Shown: positions 26,099-35,356 of the stretch, in pieces
Layout of the letters: each line of letters begins with the position of its first letter
How positions within the stretch are numbered: position 1 is the stretch's first letter
DNA from: Planctomycetota bacterium
Lineage (GTDB): Bacteria > Planctomycetota > Planctomycetia > Pirellulales > UBA7805
Assembly (NCBI GenBank): GCA_003389215.1
Contig: QQVP01000055.1
Span: forward strand, 93,438 to 157,437
Reading direction: 5' to 3'
DNA length: 64,000 nucleotides
Translations under genes and position numbers: made by a program
Notes under the pieces: generated by a model
Database searches by the model: none
What the model was told of the DNA's origin: nothing
What the model saw: only the letters and a program-made list of their open reading frames with translations

Positions 26099-27382
26099 GT
26101 GCGCTGTTTGCCAACGCTCACGCTGGCGGGCCAACCGGTGCAGCTTCCGCTTTGCGACGGCACCGCCGAGCTGCTGATTGCCGCGATGCTGGCCGACGAG
26201 CCGTCGTCGACGGTGGACGAACTCCGCGGCGCGCTTGCCGTCGATCCCGCGCTTGCGCTCTGGTCGCTCATTCAGTGCAATCCGCCTGCCACTTCGGACA
26301 ACGGCGGGCGCGCGCAGCCGCCTCTCTCGACGCGACTCGTCACCTGGCTCTCCGCGGCGCTGCCCGAGTGCTTCGACGTGGAAGAGCCTGCCGGCTTTCC
26401 CGTCTCGCGCGACGACGGCGACGAGTTCGCCGAATTTGTCGAGCATGTCTGCGCGAGTGCGGCCAAAATGCGCGAAGATCCGCGTGGCGTTGCCAGCGAG
26501 TGGCTCACCGCGGAACAGGCCGCCTCGCTTGCCTCGCGATGGGACGGCGAAAGCTGTGAGCCGCTGGAAGTGGACGACGACGCCGCGATTCGCGCCCATT
26601 GGCAACGTTCCAGCGCCTCGGCGGCGCTCGTCTATCCGCTGGCGGCCCGGCTCAGCCGGCTGGCCTCGCTCGAAGAGCGCTTCGACCGCGAACTGCACGA
26701 AGCCAAGTTGCGGGCGATGTACACGCTCGCCGCCGGCGCCGGTCACGAGATCAACAATCCGCTCGGCAGCATCGCCGGGCGGGCCCAACTCCTGCTCCGC
26801 GACGAGCCCGACGCCCAGCGGCGTCGCACGCTTGCCAAGATCAACGCCCAGGCCTTCCGGGCCCACGAGATGATCTCTGACATGATGCTGTTCGCCCGGC
26901 CGCCCGCGCCCGAGCTGCAGGAGATCGACCTCGGCGCGGTCGCCGCCGAGGTTGTCGAGGAACTTCACGAGCGGGCGGAGGCCCAGGGCACGCGGCTCAC
27001 ACTTAAGCGGCCGGCGGAACCGGTACGCGTATCGGTCGATCCGACGCAGCTCGCCGTGGCCCTGCAGGCCCTCTGCGTCAATGCGCTGGAGGCTCGCGGA
27101 AACGGCGGCCACGTCGAAGTCGGCTTCGACAACGTGTCCCGCAACGGTTTCGAGCCACGCGTTGAGCTGTTCGTCGCCGACGACGGTCCCGGCATCGAAC
27201 CCGAACAGCGCGAACAGTTGTTCGACCCCTTCTATTCCGGACGCGAGGCGGGTCGCGGGATGGGGTTCGGGCTGTCAAAATGCTGGCGCATCGTGACGAA
27301 TCACGGCGGCGAGATCCGCGTCGAGAGCGAGCCGGGACACGGGGCACGATTTGCCCTCTCGCTGCCCGCTGCGACACCTTAG
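26099..27382 (+). CDS. Soluble sensor histidine kinase
   Basis: A 427-residue kinase starting at GTG 26099, paired with the upstream response regulator. The N-terminal ~190 residues have no membrane segment. They weakly resemble an HDOD-like helical domain (STVDELRGALAVDPALALWS). The dimerisation/phosphoacceptor helix has GAGHEINNPLGSIAG with phospho-His216. The ATPase domain has the N box ALCVNALEARG, the G1 box DDGPGIEPEQ and the G2 box GMGFGLSKCWRIV. The absence of membrane segments suggests it senses a cytoplasmic cue or acts with a partner. Confidence 0.9.
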   Translation: MRCLPTLTLAGQPVQLPLCDGTAELLIAAMLADEPSSTVDELRGALAVDPALALWSLIQCNPPATSDNGGRAQPPLSTRLVTWLSAALPECFDVEEPAGFPVSRDDGDEFAEFVEHVCASAAKMREDPRGVASEWLTAEQAASLASRWDGESCEPLEVDDDAAIRAHWQRSSASAALVYPLAARLSRLASLEERFDRELHEAKLRAMYTLAAGAGHEINNPLGSIAGRAQLLLRDEPDAQRRRTLAKINAQAFRAHEMISDMMLFARPPAPELQEIDLGAVAAEVVEELHERAEAQGTRLTLKRPAEPVRVSVDPTQLAVALQALCVNALEARGNGGHVEVGFDNVSRNGFEPRVELFVADDGPGIEPEQREQLFDPFYSGREAGRGMGFGLSKCWRIVTNHGGEIRVESEPGHGARFALSLPAATP

Positions 27383-27428
27383 CCGTTCGCGCGATGGCCC
27401 CCAGCCCGCCCACGTCGGCCGATCGCGT

Positions 27429-29009
27429 ATGGAATCCTACTACGGAGCTTGGAGTCTCGTGCCGCCGCTGCTGGCGGTGGGACTGGCGATTCTGACCCGA
27501 CGCGTCGTCCTCTCGCTGTTGCTGGCGGTGGTCTCTGGCTGCGCGATCTTGGCGTTCGTGGGCCAAGAGGTTGGCATCCTTCCGACCCTCTTTCGCTTTC
27601 TCTGGAACGCCCTGCCGGGCAACTTCGATCGCCTCTTGGTGATGAGCTTCTCACTCTTCATGGGTGCCATGATCGGCGTGGTGCACAAGAGCGGCGGCAT
27701 GCGCGGGCTCGTCGAACTGCTCCAACCGCTGGCGAAAGACCGCCGACGTGGTCAACTCACCGGCTGGCTCCTGGGCATGATCATCTTTTTCGACGACTAT
27801 GCCAACACGCTGCTCATCGGTCAGACGATGCGGTCGGTGACCGATCGCTTGCGGATCTCGCGAGAGAAGCTGGCCTACATCGTCGACTCCACGGCCGCGC
27901 CCATCGCGGGCGTCTCGCTGCTTTCGACCTGGGTGGCAACGGAAATCAACCTGATCGACGAGAACTATCGCCTGGCCTACACCGCGACCGACTTCGACTC
28001 GGTGACCGTCTTTCTGTTGACGGTGCCGACGCGGTTCTATCCGATCTGGGCCTTCCTGTTCGTGATGCTCGTCGCCGCCTCGCGACGCGACTTCGGTCCC
28101 ATGCTCGAAGCCGAGCGACGGGCGGTCGGGGGCGACGTCGGCAGCGCTGATGCCGCGATCGAAGCGAGCCCCGCACTCACGCCCGCAGCGGGCACCAAGG
28201 GTCGCTGGTATTTGGCGGTCGTGCCGATCGTGGTGATGATCGGCGTCGTGGTCGGCACGATCACGCTGTGGGGCAGCGACTCGATCTACTACGCCTTGCT
28301 CTACGGCTCGGGAAGCGGTTACTTGACAGCCCTGGCGATGGTCTTGCCGACACAGTTGGTCAATCTCAGGGACGCCGCGGCAGCCTCCCTAAGCGGGGCC
28401 CGGGTGATGCTGCTGGCGCTGAGCATTCTCTGGCTCGCCTGGGCCCTTTCCGATCTGACCAAGAAGCCGATCGACACGGAATTGAAACAGGAACCGGCAA
28501 CCGCCCGCCTGGCCACGGCCGAATACATCAGCGCTCAGATGGACCGCGTCGACGTCCCGGCGGGTTGGATGCCGACCGCGATCTTCCTGCTCGCGGCGGT
28601 GATTTCGTTTTGCACCGGAACCAGTTGGGGCACGATGTACATCCTCATGCCGTTGGCGATTCAAGTCACGCACCAGGTGCTCGGCGGGGCGAACGGCTCG
28701 GTCTCGCCGCACGATCCGATCATGCTTGCCTCGGTGGGCAGTGTTCTGGGGGGATCGATCTTCGGCGATCATTGCTCGCCGCTTTCCGATACCACGATCC
28801 TCTCGAGTCGCTCCAGCGGCTGTCACCACATGGCCCATGTCTACACGCAGCTTCCCTACGCGCTGCTCGTGGGGCTGGTGTCGATCGTCTTCGGCACGCT
28901 GCCGGCCGCCTACGGTGTCTCCGCCTGGCTGCTCTTGCCCGTGGGGCTGATCGTGTTGTGGCTGGCACTGCGTCTGCTGGGTCGCGACGCCGAGTCGCCG
29001 TCGTCCTGA
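27429..29009 (+). CDS. NhaC-family Na+/H+ antiporter-like membrane protein
   Basis: A multi-spanning inner-membrane transporter of 526 residues from ATG 27429. It has about 11 hydrophobic segments and the NhaC-superfamily blocks FDDYANTLLIGQTMRSVTDR, STAAPIAGVSLLSTWVATEI, FCTGTSWGTMYILMPLAIQV and GSIFGDHCSPLSDTTILSS. The conserved Asp and His residues in these blocks fit ion exchange. The exact substrate, whether sodium/proton or malate/lactate exchange, is not determined by sequence. It begins 46 bases after the kinase gene and may be cotranscribed. Confidence 0.85.
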   Translation: MESYYGAWSLVPPLLAVGLAILTRRVVLSLLLAVVSGCAILAFVGQEVGILPTLFRFLWNALPGNFDRLLVMSFSLFMGAMIGVVHKSGGMRGLVELLQPLAKDRRRGQLTGWLLGMIIFFDDYANTLLIGQTMRSVTDRLRISREKLAYIVDSTAAPIAGVSLLSTWVATEINLIDENYRLAYTATDFDSVTVFLLTVPTRFYPIWAFLFVMLVAASRRDFGPMLEAERRAVGGDVGSADAAIEASPALTPAAGTKGRWYLAVVPIVVMIGVVVGTITLWGSDSIYYALLYGSGSGYLTALAMVLPTQLVNLRDAAAASLSGARVMLLALSILWLAWALSDLTKKPIDTELKQEPATARLATAEYISAQMDRVDVPAGWMPTAIFLLAAVISFCTGTSWGTMYILMPLAIQVTHQVLGGANGSVSPHDPIMLASVGSVLGGSIFGDHCSPLSDTTILSSRSSGCHHMAHVYTQLPYALLVGLVSIVFGTLPAAYGVSAWLLLPVGLIVLWLALRLLGRDAESPSS

Positions 29010-29236
29010 TCGTGAACACGATGACTCCAACCCCATCCGCGCCATCATCGCTAGCAATGGAGCTATTGTTTCCGCGGCTCGACCGATCCGTCTGCCGGAC
29101 CGAGGGCGATGATGGGCGATGATATTGTGGTCCAACTCAGATTGCGCTAAGCTCAGAGTAACTGCACACCTCGCCTGCTGGAGCGGGTGAACCCCAGGCA
29201 ACGAGGCCACGGCTCGGCCTTTACGACAGGGTCAGG

Positions 29237-30982
29237 ATGACCAACGTCATGGACGCGCAGCGCCATCTTCGTCTCGTTACGGACGACCAACCCGCCTTAC
29301 GAATCGCCGCATGTGGTCCGACGCCCCTCGCGCGGCGCCCGGGACCCTTTCGCTTCGTCTCGACCGAAGAGAACGTCGCGCCGCTACGGCAGGCCATCGT
29401 CCGCAGTCGCCAGGCGATCGTCGACGCCCAGCGCGACGACGGCAGCTTTCGTTGCGCCGCTCCGGCGAGCCCACGCGACTACGCCACGTTCATCTTGCTG
29501 CACGCCTATTGCGGTCGGCTGCCTAATCCCCGCGTAGCACTGGCCGCGACCTCCCTGTGGCAACGGCAATTGCCCAGCGGCGGCTGGTCGCGCGATGAAC
29601 AATCGGGCGACGACCTGGGCACGACGGTGCTGGCCTATTTCGCCCTGAAGCTCGAAGGCGAACCGCTTCGTTCACCGCTGCTCAAAGCCGCTCGTCGCCA
29701 AATTCACCACCTGGGCGGCGCGGACGTGGCCGATGCAGCAACCCGACAATGGTTGGCCGCCTTGGGCCAGGTTTCCTACGACATCTGTGCCGAGGCACCG
29801 GAGTCGACCGCCGCGCGAGAAGCGTACGTCGGTCGGCGGTGCCGGGAGCTGTCGGCTCGCGAGGGGGTGCGTGAGCTGTACTTGGCCGACCCGCAAGACT
29901 GGCCCGCACGATCGTGGCCCGACGCGACTCCCGAATCCCAGCTGCAAGAAGCCGCCTGGAAACACGTGGCCGAGTTGACGACCACACCCTCTCAAGCCGA
30001 GGAGGATTTCGCACCGCTGCTCGACTCCTTCGTGCAGCCGCTCTCGAACGGCGACGACGACCAAGTCTTCGCCCTCAGTTCAGGCGACGCTCCGCTTCTC
30101 GACACGGCCGCGGCCATCGCCGCCCTCTCGGCGAGCGGCCTGGAGGACGAGTCGCCCGCGGTGGCCGCAGCCCTCGACTGGCTCGACGCGCAGCTGGCCG
30201 ACGACGCCGGCTGCGAGTGCACGGATTCGGAACGCCGTGCGATTTCGGAATTGCTCGCCGACCGTCATTCCGTTACCCGCGGTGCCTTGCCGCCCGCGCT
30301 TCAGTTGAACGACGGCAGCGAGTCCCGCATGGACCGGCGGGGAACTGCCAGCGTACAGCGAGCAACGGACGCCGCCGGGCGTCGTCGCACCGATGTTGAG
30401 GGTCTCCTGAAGCTTCAACGACCCGACGGCTCGTGGCACGCCCTGCCAGCTGAAATCTTGGTGAGAGCTTCCGCATGTTCGCCCGTTCCCAGCACCGCCA
30501 CGGCGCTGAGGCAACTTGGCACTTCGCTGTCGGTGGACCGAAACGGGAAGTCGGCACGGGAGGCCATCGCCGCGGGTGCCAACTGGCTCGCCGCCGCGCA
30601 AAACGCGGATGGTGGCTGGTCGCACGGTGCCGGCGAGCCATCTTGGCGAGCCGACGAAGAGCCCCCGACCGATCTGGCGATTACCGCGGACGTCGTCCTG
30701 GCGCTGTTGGCCGCCGGAGTCACGGACCACGACCTACTCGATGCCGCAATCGAATGCCTCATCGAGAATCAGCTACCCACGGGAGATTGGCCGCGGCGAG
30801 ATCGAGGCGACGTTCTGTTGGCTGACGATGGCATCGCGGCCGCCGATCTCACAGTCACGCTTCGGGTTGTGACCGCCCTCTCGCGTTGGGCCTCGGTCGA
30901 CGCCGCACCGCAACCGCGCGTGCGTTCCCCCGTTGTCGAGCCGCCCGCCCTCGCCATCGCGCCGCTGACCACGGCACCCTAG
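29237..30982 (+). CDS. Terpene cyclase/mutase-like repeat protein lacking the catalytic DxDD
   Basis: A 581-residue protein with QW-type repeats of the squalene-hopene cyclase/prenyltransferase alpha-barrel fold: QRDDGSF, QLPSGGWS, QRPDGSWHA, QNADGGWSHG and QLPTGDW. LGTTVLAYFALKLEGEPL and TDLAITADVVLALLA also recall cyclases. The protonating DxDDTA motif of true squalene-hopene cyclases is absent and the middle third is poorly conserved, so cyclase activity is doubtful. No signal peptide is seen. The next genes encode a nucleoside-phosphorylase-like protein and IspH, so an isoprenoid link is possible but inferred. Confidence 0.72.
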   Translation: MTNVMDAQRHLRLVTDDQPALRIAACGPTPLARRPGPFRFVSTEENVAPLRQAIVRSRQAIVDAQRDDGSFRCAAPASPRDYATFILLHAYCGRLPNPRVALAATSLWQRQLPSGGWSRDEQSGDDLGTTVLAYFALKLEGEPLRSPLLKAARRQIHHLGGADVADAATRQWLAALGQVSYDICAEAPESTAAREAYVGRRCRELSAREGVRELYLADPQDWPARSWPDATPESQLQEAAWKHVAELTTTPSQAEEDFAPLLDSFVQPLSNGDDDQVFALSSGDAPLLDTAAAIAALSASGLEDESPAVAAALDWLDAQLADDAGCECTDSERRAISELLADRHSVTRGALPPALQLNDGSESRMDRRGTASVQRATDAAGRRRTDVEGLLKLQRPDGSWHALPAEILVRASACSPVPSTATALRQLGTSLSVDRNGKSAREAIAAGANWLAAAQNADGGWSHGAGEPSWRADEEPPTDLAITADVVLALLAAGVTDHDLLDAAIECLIENQLPTGDWPRRDRGDVLLADDGIAAADLTVTLRVVTALSRWASVDAAPQPRVRSPVVEPPALAIAPLTTAP

Positions 30983-31005
30983 CGTGCCCGCTTCAGGTCG
31001 GCGAC

Positions 31006-31034
31006 GGCTCACGCGTTCTCCCTGCTCTATAATG
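31006..31034 (+). promoter_or_regulatory. Candidate promoter with perfect TATAAT before the phosphorylase-like gene
   Basis: TATAAT lies at 31029-31034, 60 bases before ATG 31094. The expected -35 position (about 31006-31011) has no good match, so an activator may be needed. Confidence 0.35.
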
Positions 31035-31093
31035 GACAAAGTGGATTTTTCTCTGTCCTTTGCCGCCTGCAACGGGTTCGTTCGGGCTCTGCC

Positions 31094-31966
31094 ATGTGGC
31101 AACATCTGATTCGAAACTGGATTGCCGGCTACGCGACCGATCAGGTTCGCAAGGCCGCCGTGGAAAAGGCGCGGCAGTTCGCCGAAGACGACGCAACCTC
31201 ACACGAACGCGAGACACTCGCGCCGGTCGACGTGGCGGTGATCGCTTCCGATTCGTCCGTGGCCGGCGCGTTGTCGGACCAGCTTGCCGACAAGACATCG
31301 CTCCGAGGCGAGAAGCTACAGGTCGAAGTCGGCACACTCGGTCGACACCGCCTGGTGGTCGCGGACCGGAGCAAGTCCGAGGCGCGCGCCAGCGATCTGG
31401 CCCGGGCCGTCGTCGAGGGGCATCAGCCGCGGTGGGTCTTTTCGGCGACGCTGGCCCGCAGCCTCGACGATTCCCTCGCCGCGGGCGACGTCGTGTTGGC
31501 CACCCACCTGCTCGGGCCGCAAGGTGAGCGACTGGCGACGGGCGTCGAAGTCGACGCCCGCTCGGTGAAGCCGGGCCAGGGGATGCACCTGGGCGCGATC
31601 GCCACGTCGGGCGAGCAACCCGAACCAGCATCCGCCGCGGACAACGCCCTCTGTTTCGACGCTCAGAGTTGGGCGGTGGCCGAAGTCTGTCGCGAGCGTA
31701 AGGCACCCTGCCTGGCCGTGGCAGGAATCACTGTCACCGGCGACGACGCACCGTCCGCCGAAGTGGCCAACCTGCACAAGCAGGCAACGATCGCCGGCAA
31801 GCTGGGGGCCTTCACTGGTGCCATGATCCGGCGACCGAGCAGTGTGAAGGATCTCTGGAACGAGAAAGAGAAACAGATTGTGGCCGCGGACCGGCTAGCC
31901 CAGTTCCTGGTTGGGATGATCGCCCAATTGCCACCCCCCACAGACAAGTCCGCGGAGGCCGATTAG
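31094..31966 (+). CDS. Nucleoside-phosphorylase-like protein, possibly HpnG-related
   Basis: A 290-residue protein. The C-terminal half matches the MTA/SAH-nucleosidase and purine-phosphorylase fold: LCFDAQSWAVAEVCRERKAP corresponds to the family DMESAAVA-region, ITVTGDDAP to the catalytic Asp loop, and IAGKLGAFTGAMIRRPSSVK to the end of the fold. HpnG phosphorylases of hopanoid side-chain synthesis have this type of ending. The N-terminal 40 residues (IRNWIAGYATDQVRKAAVEK) are an extra helix. Placement between a terpene-cyclase-like gene and ispH suggests an isoprenoid role, but this is inference; the substrate is unknown. Confidence 0.65.
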   Translation: MWQHLIRNWIAGYATDQVRKAAVEKARQFAEDDATSHERETLAPVDVAVIASDSSVAGALSDQLADKTSLRGEKLQVEVGTLGRHRLVVADRSKSEARASDLARAVVEGHQPRWVFSATLARSLDDSLAAGDVVLATHLLGPQGERLATGVEVDARSVKPGQGMHLGAIATSGEQPEPASAADNALCFDAQSWAVAEVCRERKAPCLAVAGITVTGDDAPSAEVANLHKQATIAGKLGAFTGAMIRRPSSVKDLWNEKEKQIVAADRLAQFLVGMIAQLPPPTDKSAEAD

Positions 31967-32144
31967 CGATTCGTCCCGCACGTTGCGCCTCTTTCGAGGC
32001 GCCCCTTGCTTGGCGTCTCGGCCAAGCTCGATCTGCCTAGTCGTCGGTTAGCGGCACCGATTATGATGCGGTTAGCTAACCAATGGCGGATCTTTCCGAC
32101 TCTTGCTTGTGGCGACTCCCAAACCCACGGCGAACCAATCGACG

Positions 32145-33083
32145 ATGAAAGTGCTTCTGGCCAGCCCCCGTGGCTTCTGTGCTGGCGTCATCATGGCGAT
32201 CGACAGTCTGGAACTGGCGATCCAGACGCTCGGCACGCCGATCTACGTCTATCACGAGATCGTGCATAACAAGTTTGTGGTCGAGAAGTTTCGCCGTGAC
32301 GGGGCCATCTTCGTCGACGACCTGGACGAAGTTCCCGAGGGAGCCAATCTGCTCTTCTCGGCCCACGGCGTCTCACCGGAGGTTCGGCGCAGGGCGCGCG
32401 AGCGAAATCTGTTCGCCATCGATGCCACCTGCCCCCTGGTGACCAAGGTCCACCTGGAGGCGATCCGCTATGCCAAACAGAGGCGGACGATTGTGCTGAT
32501 CGGTCACGAAGGTCACGACGAGGTGATCGGCACGATGGGCGAGGCGCCCGAGGCGATCGTGCTGGTGGAAACCCCCGACGACGTCGATCGTCTGGAAGTC
32601 GCCGATCCGCACCACCTGGCCTACCTCACACAAACGACTTTGAGCGTCGACGATGCCAATCGGGTGATTGCCCGCCTGCGCGAGCGTTTTCCCGACATCG
32701 CCGCGCCGCCGAAGGACGACATCTGCTACGCCACGCAGAATCGCCAAGAGGCGGTCCGCCTGCTCGCCCAGGAGGCGGACCTGGTGCTGGTCGTCGGTTC
32801 GCAGAACAGCTCGAACAGTTTGCGGCTCGCGGAGATCGGCCACGAAACAGGTTTGCCCGCGTACCTGATCGACGGGGCGGGCGACATCGACGACGCCTGG
32901 CTTGCCGACAAAGAGACCGTGCTGGTCACGGCCGGGGCCAGCGCCCCGGAGGTCGTTGTCGAAGAGTGTCTCGACTACCTGCGCGATCGCTTTGCCGCCG
33001 AGGTCGAAGTGCGCACCGTCCGCGAGGAGGAGGTGCACTTCAACCTGCCGAAGGAGCTGCGCAATCTCGTCGAGAGCAAGTGA
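32145..33083 (+). CDS. ispH: 4-hydroxy-3-methylbut-2-enyl diphosphate reductase
   Basis: Last enzyme of the MEP pathway; an iron-sulfur protein giving IPP and DMAPP. ATG 32145 gives MKVLLASPRGFCAGV and 312 residues; an upstream TTG at 32103 is less likely. The cluster ligands are Cys12, Cys96 (DATCPLVTKVH) and Cys194 (DDICYATQNRQ). Active-site His41, His74, His124 and Glu126 (IGHEGHDEVIG) and SQNSSNSLRL are all present. A 12-bp palindrome GGTTAGCTAACC (32070-32081) lies in the leader. The gene is convergent with the CBS protein gene. Confidence 0.97.
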   Translation: MKVLLASPRGFCAGVIMAIDSLELAIQTLGTPIYVYHEIVHNKFVVEKFRRDGAIFVDDLDEVPEGANLLFSAHGVSPEVRRRARERNLFAIDATCPLVTKVHLEAIRYAKQRRTIVLIGHEGHDEVIGTMGEAPEAIVLVETPDDVDRLEVADPHHLAYLTQTTLSVDDANRVIARLRERFPDIAAPPKDDICYATQNRQEAVRLLAQEADLVLVVGSQNSSNSLRLAEIGHETGLPAYLIDGAGDIDDAWLADKETVLVTAGASAPEVVVEECLDYLRDRFAAEVEVRTVREEEVHFNLPKELRNLVESK

Positions 33084-33101
33084 CCGGCCGCGACGGCCGC
33101 G

Positions 33102-33533
33102 CTAGCTCTGGATGTACGACTTCAGGTAGTGATTCTCGAGCTGCACCTGGTCCGCTTCCGCTTTGACCACGTCACCGATCGAGATCATCCCCACCAGTTC
33201 GCCACCCTCGAGCACCGGCAAGTGCCGGATGCGATTCCGCGTCATCTTGCTCATCACCTCGCCGACCGATTCGCTGGGAGCGCCGGTGACAACCTTGCGG
33301 GTCATCACGTCGTCGACGACTTTCTCGCCGTAGCTCGCACCTTCGGCGCAGCAGACGCGGAGGATGTCGCGTTCGGTAATGATGCCGACCATCTTCTGCG
33401 TTGCTTCGTCGCGCACGACGAGCGAGCCGCAGTTCTTCTCCACCAATCGACAGACCACCTCGCCAAGTTTGGCATGGGGCGTCGTCGCGTAGACATCGCG
33501 TCCTTTGCGATCCAGTATCTCCCGCAGAGTCAT
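33102..33533 (-). CDS. Two-CBS-domain protein
   Basis: A 143-residue protein consisting of a CBS pair (Bateman module), which binds adenine nucleotides and usually acts as an energy sensor. CBS1 spans about 8-60 (VYATTPHAKLGEVVCRLVEK, VVRDEATQKMVGIITERDIL) and CBS2 about 75-130 (VSEVMSKMTRNRIRHLPVLE-like region, LVGMISIGDVVK). I chose ATG 33533: GGAGG lies 9 bases upstream, whereas ATG 33542 would touch it. It stands alone, convergent with ispH. Confidence 0.9.
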   Translation of the reverse strand: MTLREILDRKGRDVYATTPHAKLGEVVCRLVEKNCGSLVVRDEATQKMVGIITERDILRVCCAEGASYGEKVVDDVMTRKVVTGAPSESVGEVMSKMTRNRIRHLPVLEGGELVGMISIGDVVKAEADQVQLENHYLKSYIQS

Positions 33534-33629
33534 GACCCACATCCTCCAGAACGAAGTTTGGGCGAACCGCCATCTTCGGGACGAGAATACGTCCCACGAA
33601 ATGCTCTTCTCTGCCGGGCGGCCACTTCC

Positions 33630-33657
33630 TTGTACCACTTGAATCTTTGTACCACTT
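33630..33657. repeat. Direct repeat upstream of the CBS gene
   Basis: TTGTACCACTT occurs at 33630-33640 and again at 33647-33657, a 17-bp period, about 100-125 bases upstream of the CBS start. The DNA here is less GC-rich than its surroundings. It may be an operator pair, but no promoter box is clear. Confidence 0.4.
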
Positions 33658-33761
33658 AAAGCATAACCCGGTAACTTCGTCGGCGTCAAAGGAGATGCGC
33701 GACGAAAGGACCGCGCCGCAGCCGAAAAACAGATCATCAATCACCACTGCCGAGGTCGCAG

Positions 33762-35000
33762 CTAGCGACTGGCTCGTCGCGGCGCCAGCTCGACGGCGCG
33801 AATTTCGCGAAAGCGAAGGTCGGTCGTCGGGTCGTGCCCCTGCAAGATGATCGTGCCCTTTTCCAAGCGTAAACCCTTGCGCGGATTCTCGTTTGCGTCA
33901 CGCCGATCGGTCCAGTCACAGACCTGAACTCCACTGACCCAAACGGCCATGTGATTTCCTTCACAAACAATCGTCTTGTGAAACCATTCACGATCTCGCG
34001 CCATGATGAGTCGCGCCGGCTGTCGTCGAAAAATTCCGCCGGTGCCAAAATTACTCGGCCGATTGCGGTCTCCGTCGACCATGCCGTTGTGAATCTGGCT
34101 CTCGTAGCCCATTTGATACTCACCGGGCATCGAACGAAAGAAGATGCCCGAGTTGAGTTCGTCGCCGTCGACGCGAATCTCGGTTTGCAGAATGAAGTCG
34201 CCCCACTGTCGCTCGGTTTCGAGCTGCCCGGGACCGCCGACCATCCGCAGCGCGCCGTCAACGACTGAGAACTCACTCTGTTTGTCGGGAAAGATCTTCC
34301 AGCCGGCCAGATCGCGGCCGTTGAAGATCGACTCGGTCCCCAGCGGCTTGAGCTTGATGTTGCGAAAGGCGACGCGACCTTCATTGAGTTGCAGCCCGAT
34401 AAAACCGCGGCCGAGCGGCCGGGGGTCCTCGTACTCGAGCGACAACTCTCCGTCGAGATAGACGCGAAACTGACCACCGACCGCGCGGACGTGGTACTGA
34501 TGCCACTGCCCGTCAAAGTTGTTGTTCGAGCCCATCTTGCGACCGACGAAACTGCCGGTGGGAAAGGGACTCACTTCGGGGCGGGCAATGTTCAGCTCGT
34601 AACAACCGTCGGTGGGACTGTTCGGTCGCGGTGAAGTGCGGAGAAAGATGCCGCTGTTCGTCTCCGCGTCGGCTTGAAAGTCGAGCTTCAACTCGAAGTC
34701 GGCGAACTGGGTGGTCGTGTGAAGCAGTCCCGGTTCGCCTTGGTCGACCATGATGGCCCCCTCGACGACCCGCCACGGCGCGTCGCTGGCGGCCCGCCAG
34801 CCATAGAGCGAGCCGCCGTCGAAGAGTTGAATCCAGCCCGCCGCCAGTTCCTCGGTGGTGAGCCGATTCTCGATCGGCGGTCCGTCCGTCGACGTCAAAG
34901 TCTCCTCGGCCCGCGCGAAGGCCACCAACGCGCAGAGAACCAACACGACGAGCAACCAACCCGAGTGACGTCTTGCCCTCAGAACCAAGCCCACACGCAT
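33762..35000 (-). CDS. Secreted protein with two DUF1080 (3-keto-disaccharide hydrolase) domains
   Basis: A 412-residue exported protein. After a signal peptide (WLLVVLVLCALVAFARA) come two concanavalin-like DUF1080 domains. The first is at about 48-215 (WIQLFDGGSLYGWRAAS, NSGIFLRTSPRP, FRVYLDGELSLEYED), the second at about 225-400 (SIFNGRDLAGWKIFPD, NSGIFFRSMPGEYQMGYE, GTIILQGHDPTTDLRFREI). The family includes 3-keto-glycoside hydrolases and is greatly expanded in planctomycetes that degrade polysaccharides. ATG 35000 is chosen over TTG 35012. The start lies a few bases after the stop of the small upstream gene, so the pair is coupled. Confidence 0.88.
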   Translation of the reverse strand: MRVGLVLRARRHSGWLLVVLVLCALVAFARAEETLTSTDGPPIENRLTTEELAAGWIQLFDGGSLYGWRAASDAPWRVVEGAIMVDQGEPGLLHTTTQFADFELKLDFQADAETNSGIFLRTSPRPNSPTDGCYELNIARPEVSPFPTGSFVGRKMGSNNNFDGQWHQYHVRAVGGQFRVYLDGELSLEYEDPRPLGRGFIGLQLNEGRVAFRNIKLKPLGTESIFNGRDLAGWKIFPDKQSEFSVVDGALRMVGGPGQLETERQWGDFILQTEIRVDGDELNSGIFFRSMPGEYQMGYESQIHNGMVDGDRNRPSNFGTGGIFRRQPARLIMARDREWFHKTIVCEGNHMAVWVSGVQVCDWTDRRDANENPRKGLRLEKGTIILQGHDPTTDLRFREIRAVELAPRRASR

Positions 35001-35008
35001 CACGCTGC

Positions 35009-35356
35009 TCAACTTTCCAAAGGTGCCAAGCGAATCTCGATGGTGACCGAATCGCCCAACGTCATTTCGCCGGACGTCGCCGGCAGCTGAATCACCAACT
35101 CGTTACGATCTTTTAGAAACGACGTCGCGTCCCCTTCGATTGTACCCCGCTCCCCGCGCACCGTTACCAGGGGGCGCCCGTTGAGCGACATCGACAACGA
35201 CGCTTCGGTCTGCGGACACGCGACGAGCAGCCACAGTCGCTCGCGGTCGTCTAGACCCGTTGGCCAATTGAAGTGCCGGCGCCAGCGTACGGCCCCGTCG
35301 TCGGCGGCCTCGACCTGCCAGGGCTGGCGCAAGCGAATTACGTGGGGATAGGGCAT
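35009..35356 (-). CDS. Small predicted beta-sandwich protein, cotranscribed with DUF1080 gene
   Basis: A 115-residue cytoplasmic-looking protein with no signal peptide: MPYPHVIRLRQPWQVEA, then WRRHFNWPTGLDDRERLWLL, SLNGRPL and LVIQLPA-type strands. It recalls the sugar-binding jelly-roll of family-2 glycosidases (a strand with LNGRPL, then RNELVIQLP), but I do not claim membership. It ends 8 bases before the DUF1080 start. Planctomycete-specific conservation seems likely. Confidence 0.6.
   Translation of the reverse strand: MPYPHVIRLRQPWQVEAADDGAVRWRRHFNWPTGLDDRERLWLLVACPQTEASLSMSLNGRPLVTVRGERGTIEGDATSFLKDRNELVIQLPATSGEMTLGDSVTIEIRLAPLES

Noticed and set aside
29237..30982. Functional squalene-hopene cyclase
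   Set aside because: QW repeats are present but the DxDD catalytic acid motif is not, so only a fold-level name is justified.
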